Source of the DNA: Mytilus californianus
Taxonomy: Eukaryota > Mollusca > Bivalvia > Mytilida > Mytilidae
Reading direction: 5' to 3'
NCBI RefSeq assembly: GCF_021869535.1
Contig: NW_026262701.1
Coordinates: 43,031,278 to 43,095,277 of the forward strand
DNA length: 64,000 nucleotides
This document shows, piece by piece, positions 12,388 through 25,400 of the stretch; position 1 is the first letter of the stretch; each line of letters opens with the position of its first letter. Below the pieces are notes generated by a model. It was not told the DNA's origin and made no database searches. It saw only the letters and a list, made by a program, of their open reading frames with translations. A program made the position numbers and the translations under genes.

Positions 12388-12722
12388 AATTTTGAATTGC
12401 TATAAAAATGTCCAAACTAAGCTTTCATACAATTTTTTTTTTGATAAGTCTTCTATATTCATAAGAATTATTACGTTGTTAATAAGTTTCCATGGGAGAT
12501 AACCTTAATCTTTATTCTTTTGAATATAGAAGACTTTTCGAAAGAAAAATTGATTATCTCCCATGGAAACTTCCTAACAACGTATTGTAATCTCACACGT
12601 ATTTTACTGAATAATAAATGTTTTAATTCAATTGATGTCTGATTCTTATGAATAAAGAAGACTTTTCAAAAGAAAAATTGTATGAAAGCTTAGTTTGGAC
12701 ATTTTTATAGCAATTCAAAATT
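12388..12722. mobile_element. Foldback / long-inverted-repeat element
   Basis: Outer arms of about 80 bp: 12388-12469 is nearly the reverse complement of 12640-12722, beginning 'aattttgaattgctataaaa'. Inner arms (12473-12510 and 12553-12592) pair around 'gtttccatgggagataa'. The stretch 12514-12552 is a third copy of part of the arm. Unit B has nothing comparable between 35110 and 36220, though that interval also differs in other ways. No coding capacity; MITE-like. Confidence 0.7.
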
Positions 12723-13204
12723 ACTACCTATCACCTTTAGCATGACAATAACAATAAAATTTCTATACAAACTGTTAGGCTGATTTTTCATAATAACATT
12801 GAAGTGGAATTAAAGTCTTATAGGATTGTAAGTATGCTTTATTTTATCACCTTGCACTTCCACGACTTGACTGTGGTTTTCTACAGCAGTATGTTCAAAT
12901 TTCTGACCAGTTGAACAGTTTGGTTTTATAAAACAAATTGCAATTTGGTCAGAATTTTGAATAAGTTGCAATAGGTGGAGAGCAACACTAACAGTAAAGT
13001 CACAGTAAGTCAAACAGAATTGAAGAATTATTTCCAAACTAGTAAGTACTATAAATAATGATAAAAAAAGTATTTAAGAAAACAAAACTATAAAATATAC
13101 TTTCATCGACTATTCATCAACTTCATTTTTAAGTTTGGTGGATAGTTGTCTCATTGATATTTTATATTTATAGGTAATACCCTTTGTACGTTTGATAACC
13201 TTGA

Positions 13205-14275
13205 TATTCTAAATAAAAGCAACAGTAGTATGCCGCTGTTCAAAAGTCATAAATCGATTGAGAGAAAACAAATGCGGGTTACAAACTAAAACCGAGGGAA
13301 ACACATCAAATATAAGAGGAAAATAACGGAACAACAGAAACACTGAAGTGCAACAAAAACAAACGCCAACATACTTAGAAACGAACTATTTGATAACAAC
13401 TGCCATATTTCTGACCATAAAAGAGAGGCGAAAGATACCAAATGGGCATTCAACATTGTTCAAACTCATAAGTCGAAAATAAACTGACAACGCCATGGCT
13501 AAAAAAGAAAAAGACCAACAAACAAGCAAAAGTACACAAAACACAACATAGAAAACTAAAGACTGAGCAACACGAACCCCAACAAAAACTCGGGGTGATC
13601 TCAGGTGTTCCGGAATGGTAAGCAGATCCTGCTCCACATGTGGCTCCCGTCGTGTTGCTCATGTTAGTACAAACCCGGTAATAAGTCTAAATCGGTAAGT
13701 CACATTCGGGGGAAAGGAGACGGGATTGTAGTTAAGACATTTGGAAAATATCCGCTATCATCTGTGAAACGGATATTCCATAACGGCCAACCAACTCGTG
13801 ATGGCGTCCGTAAAATTTACGAATGGATGATTTCAACTTCACCACTTGGAACTCTTGCTTTAATAGCTTCCTTGTGAGAAGCAACTCTATCAAGGAATGA
13901 TGATAGGAAATACAAGCTCTGGAATATCGTATCAACTGGTAGTTATATACTCCGTATGCAGGCACTGCTGGAATGTTGCTACATAGACATGGAAAGTTCA
14001 CAATTGGGAAGCTGATATCATCACTTTTGTCGTAAAGTTTTGTTTTCAACCGACCCTCATTGTCAATTTCTAGATGTTAGTCAAGATATGAGGCAGACTT
14101 AACTGTATCTGTTCTATCCTTTATATCAAGTTCGATGGGATAGATGCGTTCAACATAGTCACCAAATTTTGAATTCTTTAGTGAGATAACATCATCTATA
14201 TAGCGGAAAGTACAGTTAAAGGATACAACTTCGTTTATTTCTCCCTAAGACGGTCCTGTATGAATTCAGCCTCAT
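13205..14275 (-). mobile_element. Penelope-like element, 5'-truncated, with RT 3' half
   Basis: Read from 14275 down: an EAEFIQ-like start, then a reverse-transcriptase segment with the catalytic YIDD at 14191-14202. After a frameshift and a stop (TAA in 'SYLD*HLEID') comes an open stretch 14049-13732 with 'VNFPCLCSNIPAVPAYGVY' and 'KFYGRHHELVGRYGISVSQM'. Then comes the family 3' tail (13640-13440), and the terminus near 13205 reads 'gaacagcggcatactactgttgc'. Unit B has an uninterrupted site here (about 36222), so this copy landed after the A/B duplication. Encodes an incomplete RT only; not autonomous. Confidence 0.85.
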
Positions 14276-14879
14276 ATTATAAAATGCATATGCATTGTAT
14301 CTGTAAGAAGTGCGCGTCAGAAATAATTTGCTCAGTTAATCGTACTTAACTGGTTTATCATATTGGAAAATAAGGTTTCTTAATGCATGATGTATTGCTT
14401 TATGTTCGTTTAAATGTTTTTTATTGACATTAACTTATTGTTCTGGAATTCTCGACAAAAACATACATGAACATAATGTAATCCGTGATCAAGCGTATTA
14501 TTATTTGTTTTGATGCATTACATTGATTGTAATCCCTGGAAAATGACTGCGCTTGTCCCTTAGGCCTTGTCAGTTATAATTTATCAGTAAGTTTTCAATA
14601 ATGTTCTTTTTGTATTATAATGTAGAAAAATCGCTGTTTAGTTTGCCACTAAATGTCAATGTACTATTTCGCCAATAACCATATCAAGGTGATTAATATT
14701 TACCCTAAACAAACGGAAGTAATTAGGCTTGAATATTATAAATAAACCAATTATTCGAATGCTGACATATAACTGTTATTACATTTTTCCAAAAATGAAT
14801 TGTGTTTGTTCGATTGGTTACTGGTAATAAACACTGAAGCATGAAGCATTTTCTAACTTTTAAGAATATGTATATACTT

Positions 14880-15005
14880 TTTGTTCATAAAGCTCTTCAA
14901 CTAATTCGGTTCTTATAAATCCTCGGCTTTGAGCGTTCCTAATGAAAATAGATCCAGAAAAGCGCTTCGGCCGCATGAAATTTATAGTGTTGTTATCGTC
15001 TTTCA
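14880..15005 (+). mobile_element. Short hammerhead-bearing insertion, A-specific
   Basis: 'ttcataaagctcttcaa...ggctttgagcgttcc' plus class gamma motif plus 'atgaaatttatagtgttgttatc'. Unit B at about 36830-36860 reads straight through, so about 125 bp were gained in A or precisely lost in B. It has the same left and right phrases as the element at 11455, and so behaves as a small mobile unit around a ribozyme. Confidence 0.6.
14933..14974 (+). ncRNA. Hammerhead ribozyme motif, class gamma, core mutated
   Basis: GCGTTC, CTAATGA (core G changed to A), AAATAGATCCA, GAAA, AGCGCTTC, GGCCGC. Stem III (AAG-CG-CTT) and the TTC cleavage triplet are intact. Stem I has one mismatch. The core change should abolish cleavage. 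Confidence 0.55.
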
Positions 15006-15590
15006 CAAGGAAAAAAATGTACTGTTACAAACATACTTCAGTATCGGAGAACATGACTTATTTATCAGTTGGCATTAGCTTTGAACTTGCTTTCAGTAAG
15101 TGCGAGTACTATCAGATCGACCTACAATTTGTGTCTGTTGTCTTGATGTTTGTTGCTTTTCTGTTTCGTGCCCATCTGATGAGTCTAGCCATTTCCAACT
15201 GGTTTTTACAGATTGTTCTTATGTTTTTCTGTAACACCATCCTACACTGTCCTAGATTAGAGGGAGGGCTGAGTGCTTACAACATGTTTAATCCCGCTAC
15301 ATGTTATATATTGCTGTCCCAAGTCAAGAGCCTAATTTCATTGGTTGTCGTTGGTTGTTTTTATCAATTTTTTTATCGATTGTTTTGTCATGAATAAGGC
15401 CGTTGTTCGTTGTTCGTTTTAATTTTTTCATTTGTAATAGCAGGTCTATTAAAAACTGATTTAATGGAATGGGGTTTGCTCATTATTGAAGGAATTTTGA
15501 TGACCTAAAGTTGGTTGAATTCTCTTCATGTAGATTCTATTGGATGATTGTCTCATTTGCAATCATACCATATATCCTTATTTTATATTA
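15006..15590 (+). repeat. Dispersed repeat family D, copy in unit A
   Basis: Contains 'cactgtcctagattagag', 'aacatgtttaatcccgc', 'ctgtcccaagtcaagagcct' and the end 'gatgattgtctcatttgcaatcatacca'. Other copies: 36850-37430 (unit B ortholog), 40690-40785 (3' end only) and 59575-59945 (minus). The 151-codon frame at 14942-15397 runs from the hammerhead insert into this repeat. It is broken in B, so I do not call it a gene. Confidence 0.7.
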
Positions 15591-15699
15591 CATAATTTTA
15601 TAGGTAGAAAGAAAAGAAGCAATCGTTTCTATCTAAATTGATAACTTTTTCCAGACAGCGAACAAGAAACAAAAGTTTCTGACCTACTAGACGCAGAAG

Positions 15700-17760
15700 A
15701 ATCCACTTCAAAGTTTGTCAAACTTGAATCAGAGTCGATAGGTTAAATATGATGATTTTTTTTTTCAAATCATGATCAATAAAGTCTAATAAAACAAGCC
15801 AAGAATACAAAAATATGTTATTCCGGCAAATATTAAAATGAACAACACTATACCATCTGCCACAAAATGACAATGACAATTTCTTTATTAAGAAGAAGTC
15901 CAGGTGACTAATGGACATTCTTTGATTGACTTAATTAACGGCAATGTAATTTCGTTGCTAAGATGCCTTAATAAGTTCGTAAATCTGCAGGCGATTTTAT
16001 GATGGTTACACATGTAGTTAGTATAATGAAAACAAAACTTATCTGATTATACAATATACTTATTTCATTGGCTACACAAACCATAACAAACTAATCTTGC
16101 AATTGCATTCAAATATGCTATTATGTTGTGTTATCGGAATAACGGAATCTAACCAAATTAATAACAAATTACATTAAATGAGAAAGTCATCTAATCATTG
16201 TCCTTTTCTGTACTGTATGATATATGCAATGCACTATGAATGGTGAGAAATGTTATCGTTCTTTATAACCTGCCTGGAAATATTTGTCCTTGTTTCTTAC
16301 TCTTTTTTCTAGTTCGTGGTTCTCCTTTTTTCATGTTTATCATTCCTATTCTATAGATTATAGTTTCTTCGATTTAAAAAAAAAATCAAAATTATCAATT
16401 CAGCAACTGAGAGCATATCTGTTTTTTTGGTGTGGTTTGTGTTGATCAGTCTTTAATTTTATATGTAGTGTTTTATAAACTAGTGTTTGTCTTTCCATCA
16501 TTTTTTTCCATTATTTTGTCTGTCTCATCGACTTACACATGTATGCGTTTCATTCTCTTTTGGTATCTTCCGCCTCTTTATCATAACGAATGCCATTATG
16601 ATTGGTAGATCGTTGCAAAATCTATATGATTGTTAAGATTCACGAGTTAATATGGTTATGCATGTACGCTGTAGTACACTTATCAAAGCCCATGTTTTGA
16701 AAAAGAGGTTTAGTATAGATCACACTTATGCGTATGGCCATATGACAAATGACTTTTTAACCTCTTTTTTACACTAAGTTCTTTCTTGCGTTAACCCCGT
16801 GAAACATTAACGTCATGTTTTATGTAAGATCTACGAATGAATGACTTGGATAGTTGGATATTATGGTATACATGGTATACAATGCATTAATAACGGTGCA
16901 TTATAGATGACCTACATAATCGTCTATAAACCATGGGGCTCTAACTATGTTGTAGCATATTCTATTGGACAAGACATATTCCACAATGGAGTATGTTGAT
17001 CTTGAAACAGTCTCGGAACGCCAAATTAAATGAATTATTTTTTGTTTTCGAATCAAGATCACTGAAGTCTAATAAAACAACCCATGAATACAAAGACATG
17101 TTCTTCAGACAAGTATATAATTAAATTACACTATCCCATTTGCAGCCAAATGACCATGACAATTTCTAGAAGTCGGAATGACTGATGGACATTTTCCTAT
17201 TGACTTAATTACGGCAATGTATTTTCGTTGCTAAAAAATCCAATTTAGTTTGTAAATCTGCTGGTAATTTTATTATGGTAATTACTAATAGTATAATGAG
17301 AACAAAATACAATGTACTAGTGCTATTGGATACACGAAATAAAACAGACTAATCGATAGTGCTTTCAAATAAAATGTACTTTTCCTTTTAATTACGAACG
17401 AATTTTGTTGATCGTTATGAAATATCTGTGTCAAAATTCGTAAGTGAATATGGTTATACCTTGTTGGTAGTACACTCGTAAAAGCCCTTGCTCTAAAACA
17501 AAAAACAAAAAAACCTGTTTAGACCACAAGTATATGTCAAATGCATTTGTTACCTCTTTCTTCGCGAATTTGTTTCCTGCTTAACCCCTGAGACATTTAC
17601 TGTATATTTCATAAGCTCCACCAACGAAAGACTTGGAAAGTAGAATGTGATACTGGCATATACAGCGTTGACCTATATAATCGTCCACAAACCATGTTGT
17701 TCTTACTGTGTTGAAGCATATTCCTTGGAACAAAAAATATTCCCACATGATTTATTTTAA
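15700..17760 (+). repeat. Internal ~1.28-kb tandem duplication inside unit A
   Basis: 15711-16985 and 16990-17760 share, in order, 'gatcaataaagtctaataaaacaa...gaatacaaa', 'atggacatt...attgacttaatta(a)cggcaatgtaatttcgttgct' and 'tatggttat...gtagtacac...aaagccc'. The same pair occurs in unit B at about 37540-40300 (PLE inserted inside) and 40300-41660, so this duplication predates the A/B split. The right copy is shorter. No gene seen. Confidence 0.7.
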
Positions 17761-19916
17761 GAAAATACTTCCTCCATTATGAAATAAGAAATACGAGCTA
17801 AATATAATGTCTCATAAAGTAAGAATTATTATGCATTAATTGTTCAAAAATGTCAAGCTGTATTTGCGCACGCATAAGGTAAAGCTATAACGGTAAATAC
17901 AAAATAGCTATACACTTTATTACTTCATTACAATTGTTCTGTGTATAAATATAACCCTTCAAAACGCAGGCCGTTAGTTGACATATTAAAATATTTGCAT
18001 ACATAGAATAATTCTACGATAAATATCTGACTTTTTTCAATAAATAGTTTTTCTATAATATTTGATATTCACCAGTGTACATATATTTCAGTGTAAAATA
18101 TTATATTGACATCGTATTGCAAATAACTTCATTTTGACACGGTGGCTCGATAACAATGAATGACGTACACAAATTATATACCATAAGTTTGAATTGTCAA
18201 TAAATAATTTTTGCCTTCTCAAAACTCTACCAGTGTTACAATGTAGCTAAAATGAAATTGACACGCAAAGTTCATTACTATAATGCAACTTCAAATTTTA
18301 AATGTCGATATAATTTTGTTTTGCCTTTGTCCGTTAACCATGTCATCTTGGGAAAATTATAACCTACCGCAGATGGCAGTATACTTGTCACGGTTCAAAT
18401 ACTGGAAAGAAAGCTTGATTTAATGAATTGAAATCATGTTTTTTTATCACATCATCTATTCTTATTGACGCAATCTTGGTTTTTAAAGTGCCGTTATAAA
18501 AGAGATTTATAAATGAGGTATAATGAATGTAATGGAATTAAAATTGTATGCGTCAAATCAAAAATCTCAAAAATGATGTACCATTGACATGCCAATAAGT
18601 GAAATGGATGCTAGTTATGAGATCAGGTGGATCACAGTAATGGAATCTATTGGCAAAGAATAACCTCCCCTGCAAGCACTGAAAATTGAACTGTTTAATG
18701 TTTGATGCGTTCTCCGCGAGATCGCTCAATAGGTAAACTTAAATTACCATATACTGCTCTCATTTCCGTCTAAATGTAGCAATCTATGAGAACAGTAGGT
18801 TAATTGGAGTTTTGTGTCAAATTGATTTGAAATGTTGCTATGGGAATAAATTCATCGAATACAAACCTCCATTTATTTTTTACTTACTATGTGTGTTACT
18901 TTCACTCGCTCAGTTTCCGTATATATAAGAAACATGTCTAGAGAGATTCGGGGAAAATAAAAAAAAATCGATTGTTATGCAGCAAAGATCAATCGGTCAC
19001 TTAGAAAATTCAAACAGACCTTAATCTGATAAAACAAAAGTTAAAGCGAATATTTCGAGAAGACCGCGAATGCAGCGAAAATCAAGAGTGTCTGTTCTTA
19101 CTTTCTTAAAAAAAAATAGTAAAGTAGTTTATTCTTGGAATAACATGTACCTTTAGTTTTTAAACCTAACATAGACATACCTTTTTAATTGTTATCTTCA
19201 AACAATCATTACATTTGCAATCAAAAGATCAATGGCGTGCTCTAAAACTAATTTGTGGAAAATAAGAAGATTACCTACATTTTTACCATGCTAAGAAATT
19301 TGCGGAACAGTCTGAAAATAGGCGTACGGAAAGAGGTCTTGAATGATTATGACTTTTTCCATTTCTTTTAAAACATAATATGCTGCAAAGACAAACTTCT
19401 CATACAGTTATCTCAATGAAATGAACACAATACAGTATGCATTTGCTTGTATACTTAAAATAACATAGTTTAACAGATAACATTTTTAAAATATACGATT
19501 GTGGTTTTGGAATAAATTTTCATAGGTTTGTAAAAAAACTACTAATTTTGTTACCTTTTATTATCAAAAGAAGAGTTAATTTTCTGTTGCTCCCGCTCAA
19601 TCAGTTCACAAACCGAGAAAAAATTATGCATTTGAAATGGAAAAATGTAACATAATTTTTCAATATATTGCCTGCTTGCATTTGGCTTTTGTGTTGACGA
19701 TTATGAATAATGGTATTCATATAATAAAATATCGAAAAACCAATAAAAACCCATTTATCTGCGTATTAATCTTTGTTGAAAACAGATAGGATTTTCTTTA
19801 TTGAATATTAAAAATCATTTAATAGTTAGTCATGGTAATTCATAAAAGTCATTCTTTCATGGAAATTTGATATTTGGTTTGAACGTCATGATGATAATAC
19901 GAAACCATATGTTAGT

Positions 19917-20491
19917 AAACTTTCCATTTCTATGTAGCAACATTCCAGCAGCGCCTGCATACGGAGTATATATCTCCCAATTGATACGATATTCCCGCGC
20001 TTGTGTTTCCTATCATGATTTCCTTGATAGAGGATTGCTGCTCACAAGGAAGCTATTAAACCAAGAGTTCCAAATGGTGAAGTTGAAGTCATCCCTTCGT
20101 AAATTTTACGGACGCCATCACGAGTTGGTTGACCGTTATGGAATAACCGTTTCACAGATGATATCGGATATGTTCCTTATGTCGTAACTACAATACCCTT
20201 CCCTTTTCACGAATGTGACTTACCGAATTAGACTATTTACCGGATTTGTAATAACATAAGCAACTCGACGGGTGCCACATGTGGAGCAGGATCTGCTTAC
20301 CCTTCCGGAGCACCTGAGATCACCCCCAGTTTTTGGTGGGGTTCGTGATGCTTAGTCTTTAGTTTTCTATGTTGTGTCATCTGTACTATTATTTGTCTGT
20401 TTGTCTTTTTATTTTTGGCCATGACGTTGTCAGTTGGTTTCGATCTATGAGTTTGACTGCCCCTCTGGTATCTTTCGTCCCTCTTTTAGTA
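19917..20491 (+). mobile_element. Penelope-like element, 5'-truncated, A-specific
   Basis: Starts at the NFPFLCSNIP codons, stays open to a stop near 20187 ('AYGVYISQLIRYSRAC...KFYGRHHELVDRYGITVSQMISDM') and continues through the family tail ('cacctgagatcacccccagtttttggtggggtt' to 'tctttcgtccctcttttagt'). It is flanked by TTAGTA at 19912-19917 and 20486-20491, a likely target-site duplication. Unit B around 45350 has the uninterrupted site. Its open frame is only the C-terminal piece of the RT protein and is not expected to function. Confidence 0.85.
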
Positions 20492-21433
20492 TCGTTTGTA
20501 AAATATTGTTTCACATATGCATATTACTACGAACTATGATACATGTAGCAATATCATTAATCATCTAATTATATAGGAAAAGTGTTTAGTTTTGTTTATA
20601 CCAGGTACACGGGTGCTAAACTAAAGTTAATATTGACACTTCAATATTAATAACTTTTTATTATTTAAAGAACATTTGTCTAAAGTTGTGACGCCTAAGC
20701 AGAGGTGACCAGTTTATCGTGCGTGCATACATCTCCTTCTGCTATATAAATAATTTGTCGTAAAATAAAGTAAGAAATGCTAAGCCTTAAATCGCACTAA
20801 GTGTAAAAAGTTGTGAATTTAACAGGAAGCATTAAATATCTTTCTTAAGATCTAAATGTGTGGTCTTACAATAGGCTCATAAAAGAACATAAAATAAAAA
20901 GTAGTACAAAAAACACTAAACTCAATATTAACGGTTAAAAAAATTAAATAAACGTAATACTTTTACGCAATACCACATCAAAGAATGTTGCATGTACTTT
21001 CTGTTTGCCTAGTACAACTTTTAGTAATTGGATAGAGGTGAATTCAGATTTCATTTTTTTTAAAAGAAAAGTACTTTTGATATAAAATCCAAGTCAGTTT
21101 TTGTGAATTAAATTATTTTCAGTATAAAATATAAATAGAAAACACATTACAAGTACCGGTCCACTTGCCATAATGTCAGGTTGAAAAAAGGATATAATTA
21201 AAATTACGTTTGTTAAACAATTATAATGCACAGTAATAATTAGGAGCTTATATGAGTGCTTGTACATTATGTCAAACAGAATAACAATCAAAAACAAATT
21301 TACAGAGTGGGAAATATTCATTAAAATCTCATAACATGACGACTTTGACGTGAAAATCATCAATTTCTTTGGAAAGAAAAGATCTGGAATTTAAATCCAC
21401 ACTTATCAACTCATTACACAATTACAAAAGGTG

Positions 21434-21457
21434 TGCGCATGCGCAAGAAGATGGCTG
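21434..21457 (+). promoter_or_regulatory. Putative LINE internal promoter sites (NRF-1-like and YY1-like)
   Basis: At the very 5' end of the LINE the palindrome TGCGCATGCGCA (21434-21445) matches the NRF-1 consensus. AAGATGGCTGC (21447-21457) matches a YY1 site. Both lie within 30 bp of the inferred element start, where internal promoters of LINEs sit. The role is inferred from motif and position. Confidence 0.45.
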
Positions 21458-21653
21458 CTTTTTTGTGAAGCTCCGAGTAAGAGACTTTTATTTCTGTTGA
21501 ATTCTCCCAGTTATCCGCATAATCTAAAAGCATACACAGCCATGAGTGACCTTACATACACAAACACGTTTTAAAACAATTTTTAAGTGATGATATAGAC
21601 TTTTGATTAAGTTGTGGCCTTATTACTAATCACCACGTGGTAGCTCAGCATCA

Positions 21654-22494
21654 TTGCCATCAAACATGGCGCCCAAAGTAACAAAAGACTTTTGTAACAA
21701 CTGTAGCAAGGATGTTGTGTCAAATGACAGAGCTCTGTCGTGTTCAATATGTGACAAATGGTTTCACATTAAGTGTGAAAGAATTCCAGTAGCAGATTAT
21801 GATTTTTTACAAAAATCCGACGACAGCATTCAGTGGGTATGCAAGGGTTGTAAAGGGGCATCCCAAAAAATTTGTAAAATGTTAACTTTAATGCACACAA
21901 GGCAAGATAAGATAGACACAGAAGTTGTTGGTCTCGCTAAGAGTCTCAACCATTGTAATGAAAGAATCAATTATGTGGATAAAAATATATCCGAGCTAAA
22001 TGAAAATTTACCTATGATAGTATCGAAACAAATAAGTCAGAAGAAGAGAAAAGAGAAGCCAATATAATTATATTTGGTATACCTGAAAGTGAGGAGGGGG
22101 ATTCGAGAATTAAAGATACTGAATTTATTCAGGGGCTTTGTAGTGATTTATTAGGGATTGATAACATTGCTATTGATAAGATTACACGGTTGTGTGCAAA
22201 GCCAAAGAAAGGCTCTGGGAAATTCAGACTTACTAGGTTAATTTTGAAGAATAATACATCTCGGAATAACCTCTTCCGCAACGCTTATAAGTTGAAAGAC
22301 ACCAAGATAGGTGCACACAAGAAAATAGGTATAGGCAGAGACCTCACAAAAAAAACAGAGAGAAAGCAATAATGCTTTACGCATTGAATTGGGTCAGATG
22401 AAAAATGATTTTCCCCATAGGAGTTGGGGCATTCGTCGAGAGAAGATAGTTGAATTGCCGAAATCTGGGATTCCTCCATGGGCCCCTTATAAGT
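21654..22494 (+). pseudogene. LINE ORF1 with PHD finger, frameshifted
   Basis: Residues 14-66 form a PHD zinc finger: C14-x2-C17-x12-C30-x2-C33-x4-H38-x2-C41-x21-C63-x2-C66, with W36 before the histidine. A predicted coiled-coil-like stretch follows, then after a frameshift near 22035 an 'ANIIIFGIPESEEGDSRI' block and 'KIGIGRDLTKKTE', typical of the C-terminal region of LINE ORF1 proteins. A second frameshift near 22365 leads to 'RSWGIRREKIVELPKSGIPP' and a stop at about 22494. PHD-finger ORF1s are known in CR1-type LINEs. Start chosen at 21654; an in-frame ATG at 21666 is an alternative. Confidence 0.8.
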
Positions 22495-22499
22495 AAAGA

Positions 22500-25400
22500 T
22501 AACAATCGTTCATATACTTCAAATGTAAATACGTTAACAGTTAATGTTGATAATTTTGTTCCAGTTAATAGTTATGTTTCAGTTACAGTTAATGATAATA
22601 GAAATGAGTTGAATATTTTGCAAGATGTTTCTGATCACCAGTCAATTAGTGACGATAAAAAATTTACTTCGGAGGATAAAAGGAAATCTTTGAGAGTTTT
22701 GTTTTCTAATGTAGACACCCTGTCAAATAAGCGTTCAGAGTTTGAGTCATACTTATCAATTGAGAAGCCACATATTATAGGTTTGTGTGAAATATATCCT
22801 AAAAACTCTATGGATAAATCTTTAGCATCCATGCTAAATCTACCTGATTATGAAAAATTTATACCTGACAAGATGGGTGATAGAGGTGTAGTTATTTATA
22901 TTCATAAGTCTTTGACAGCTTTTAAAGTTGACATTTTATCTGAATCTGGTTTTAATGAATCAGTGTGGTGTGAAGTTAAGTTGGAATGAACTGATAAACT
23001 TTTATAAGGATGTATTTATAGGAGTCCGTCGTCTGTACCATCAAATAATAAGAAATTGAACGATTTAATATGTCAAGCTTATAATTTAAAGTATATCCAT
23101 TATTTAATTATGGGAGACTTTAATTTTCCTGAGATCAAGTGGGTTTATAATGAAGTATCAAGTGGTATTAACACAGATCCTTTTAAATTTTATGAGTGTA
23201 TGCAGAACAATTTTCTCTTTCAACATATATGTACACCAACACGTTTTCGTACTGGTCAAAATGCTAATTTACTTGACCTAGTTTTTACAAATGAAGAAAA
23301 TATGATAGCCAAAGACTCAATACAAACTGATTCACCAGTGGGGAAGATTGACCATTGCATGATAAATTTTGATTTTTGTTGTTATTTGAATAATGAGAAA
23401 ACTTCTGGCGATCGTTTTTCATATTTTAGAGGAAATTATGAGCTTTTTAATGAGAGTCTAAACAACATTGACTGGGATGTTTTGCTAAGTAATAAAAACG
23501 TTGATGAAATGTGGAAAAGTTTCTCTTTTGTTATGTCAGAAAATATTGATAGATTTATTCCTAAGAAAAAGACTGACCGTAAATTTATAAGCCCACCGTT
23601 GTGGATGGATAGAGCTACTAAATCTGCAATTGTCAAGAAACGTAAATCATGGAAAAATATAAATATTCAAGAAGTAACTTGTCATATGCAAAATATGTGA
23701 AGGATCGTAACGAATGTACAAATGCTGTTAGAAATGCTAAACTAAGTTTTGAGCAAAAAGTGGCCTTAGAATCAAAGATTAATGTTAAGTCGTTTTGGAA
23801 TTATGTTAACAGTAAACTCAAGACCAGATCAGGAATAGGCACTCTTGAGAAACCGGATGGTACTTTAGCATCCAGTACTGCTGATAAACTTGAAGTTTTA
23901 AATCAGTTTTTTACTAGTGTGTTTACTCATACAGATGACTTGAAAGATTATGATACTAATTCAGAGTCAAACAATTTTTTGGATGATATTAATATTTGTC
24001 AGGAAGATGTGCTAAAGAAACTTAATAAATTAAAGACAGATAAATCTGCAGGACCTGATGGTCTACATCCGAAAGTTTTATATAAAGTAAGACATGCAAT
24101 TTGTTATCCCTTGTTTAAAATTTTTGATAAGTCTATCAAATAGGGTAAAGTTCCAGATGATTGGAAAAACGCCATAGTGTCACCAATATTTAAGAAAGGG
24201 AAGAAGCTGAGCCCTGGTAATTACAGACCTGTTAGTTTAACATCCGTAGTATGTAAGATCTGTGAATCCATTATTAGAGACAATATTATGAAGTATATTC
24301 TCATGAACAATCTTTTTACAAGTAGTCAATATGGCTTCCGACCAGGTAGATCTTGTGTTACTCAAGTCCTGGAGGTTTTGAATGAGTGGTCAGAATTAAT
24401 TGATAATGGTTTTCCACTGGACTCAATTTACCTTGATTTTTCCAAGGCATTTGATACCGTGCCTCATCAGCGCTTTTTTTTGAAACTTGAAAAACTTGGA
24501 ATAAAGGGATGCATTTTGGATTAAATAAAAAGTTTTCTATCCAGGCGTAAGCAATGTGTTCGTATAAATAATACAACTTCAGCATGTTCAGATGTTGTAA
24601 GTGGTGTACCTCAGGGGAGTGTTCTAGGACCAGTTCTTTTTTTAGAATTTATAAATGACCTTCCTGATGTAATAGAGGGCATAGTGAAAATTTTTGCCGA
24701 TGATTGTAAAGTATATTCTAAAGTCTCGTCAGATAATGAGCGCTGTAAGTTACAGGAAAATTTGGACAGTTTGTGTGAATGGTCAAATACGTGGAAATTG
24801 AAATTTAATGCTGCTAAATGTAAAGTATTACATATTAATCCTGACAATGATCAACAATATCGTTATACCATGTTGGATGATACAGAAAGTTTTATTGCGT
24901 TATCTAAGGTGAATGAAGAAAAGGATCTTGGAGTAACTTTCGAGTCAAATTTAAAGTTTGAAAAACATATTAGTACTATTGTTAATAAAGCACAGAGAGT
25001 TTTATCTCTTATTCATCATTCCTTTGACTACATGGATGAGGATATGTTTCTTACTCTTTATAAGTCAATTGTTCGTCCACTGTTGGAATATGCTACATGT
25101 GTTTGGTCTCCGCACCTTAAAAAAGATATTCGTAAATTGGAATCTGTCCAAAGAAGGGCCACTAAACTCGTAAAGAATATAAATCATTTAAGTTATGAAG
25201 ATAGATTACGCTCATTGGGATTGCCAACCTTGGAATATCGTAGGGATAGAAATGATTTGATACAAGTATATAAAGCGTTGCATGGTATAGATGATATAAA
25301 CGGGATGAGCTTATTTACTTTAGCACCATCTAATAATACTAGAGGTCACTCATTAAAACTCTTTGAGAAACAGTGTAAGACGACACATAGACTAAATACT

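Noticed and set aside
14942..15397. 151-codon open frame on the plus strand
   Set aside because: It runs from the hammerhead insertion into dispersed repeat D; the B copy is broken and no domain is visible.
22285..24847. Minus-strand frames across the LINE (22285-22479, 22635-22832, 23436-23636, 24358-24585, 24611-24847)
   Set aside because: Shadows of LINE ORF1 and ORF2 on the other strand.
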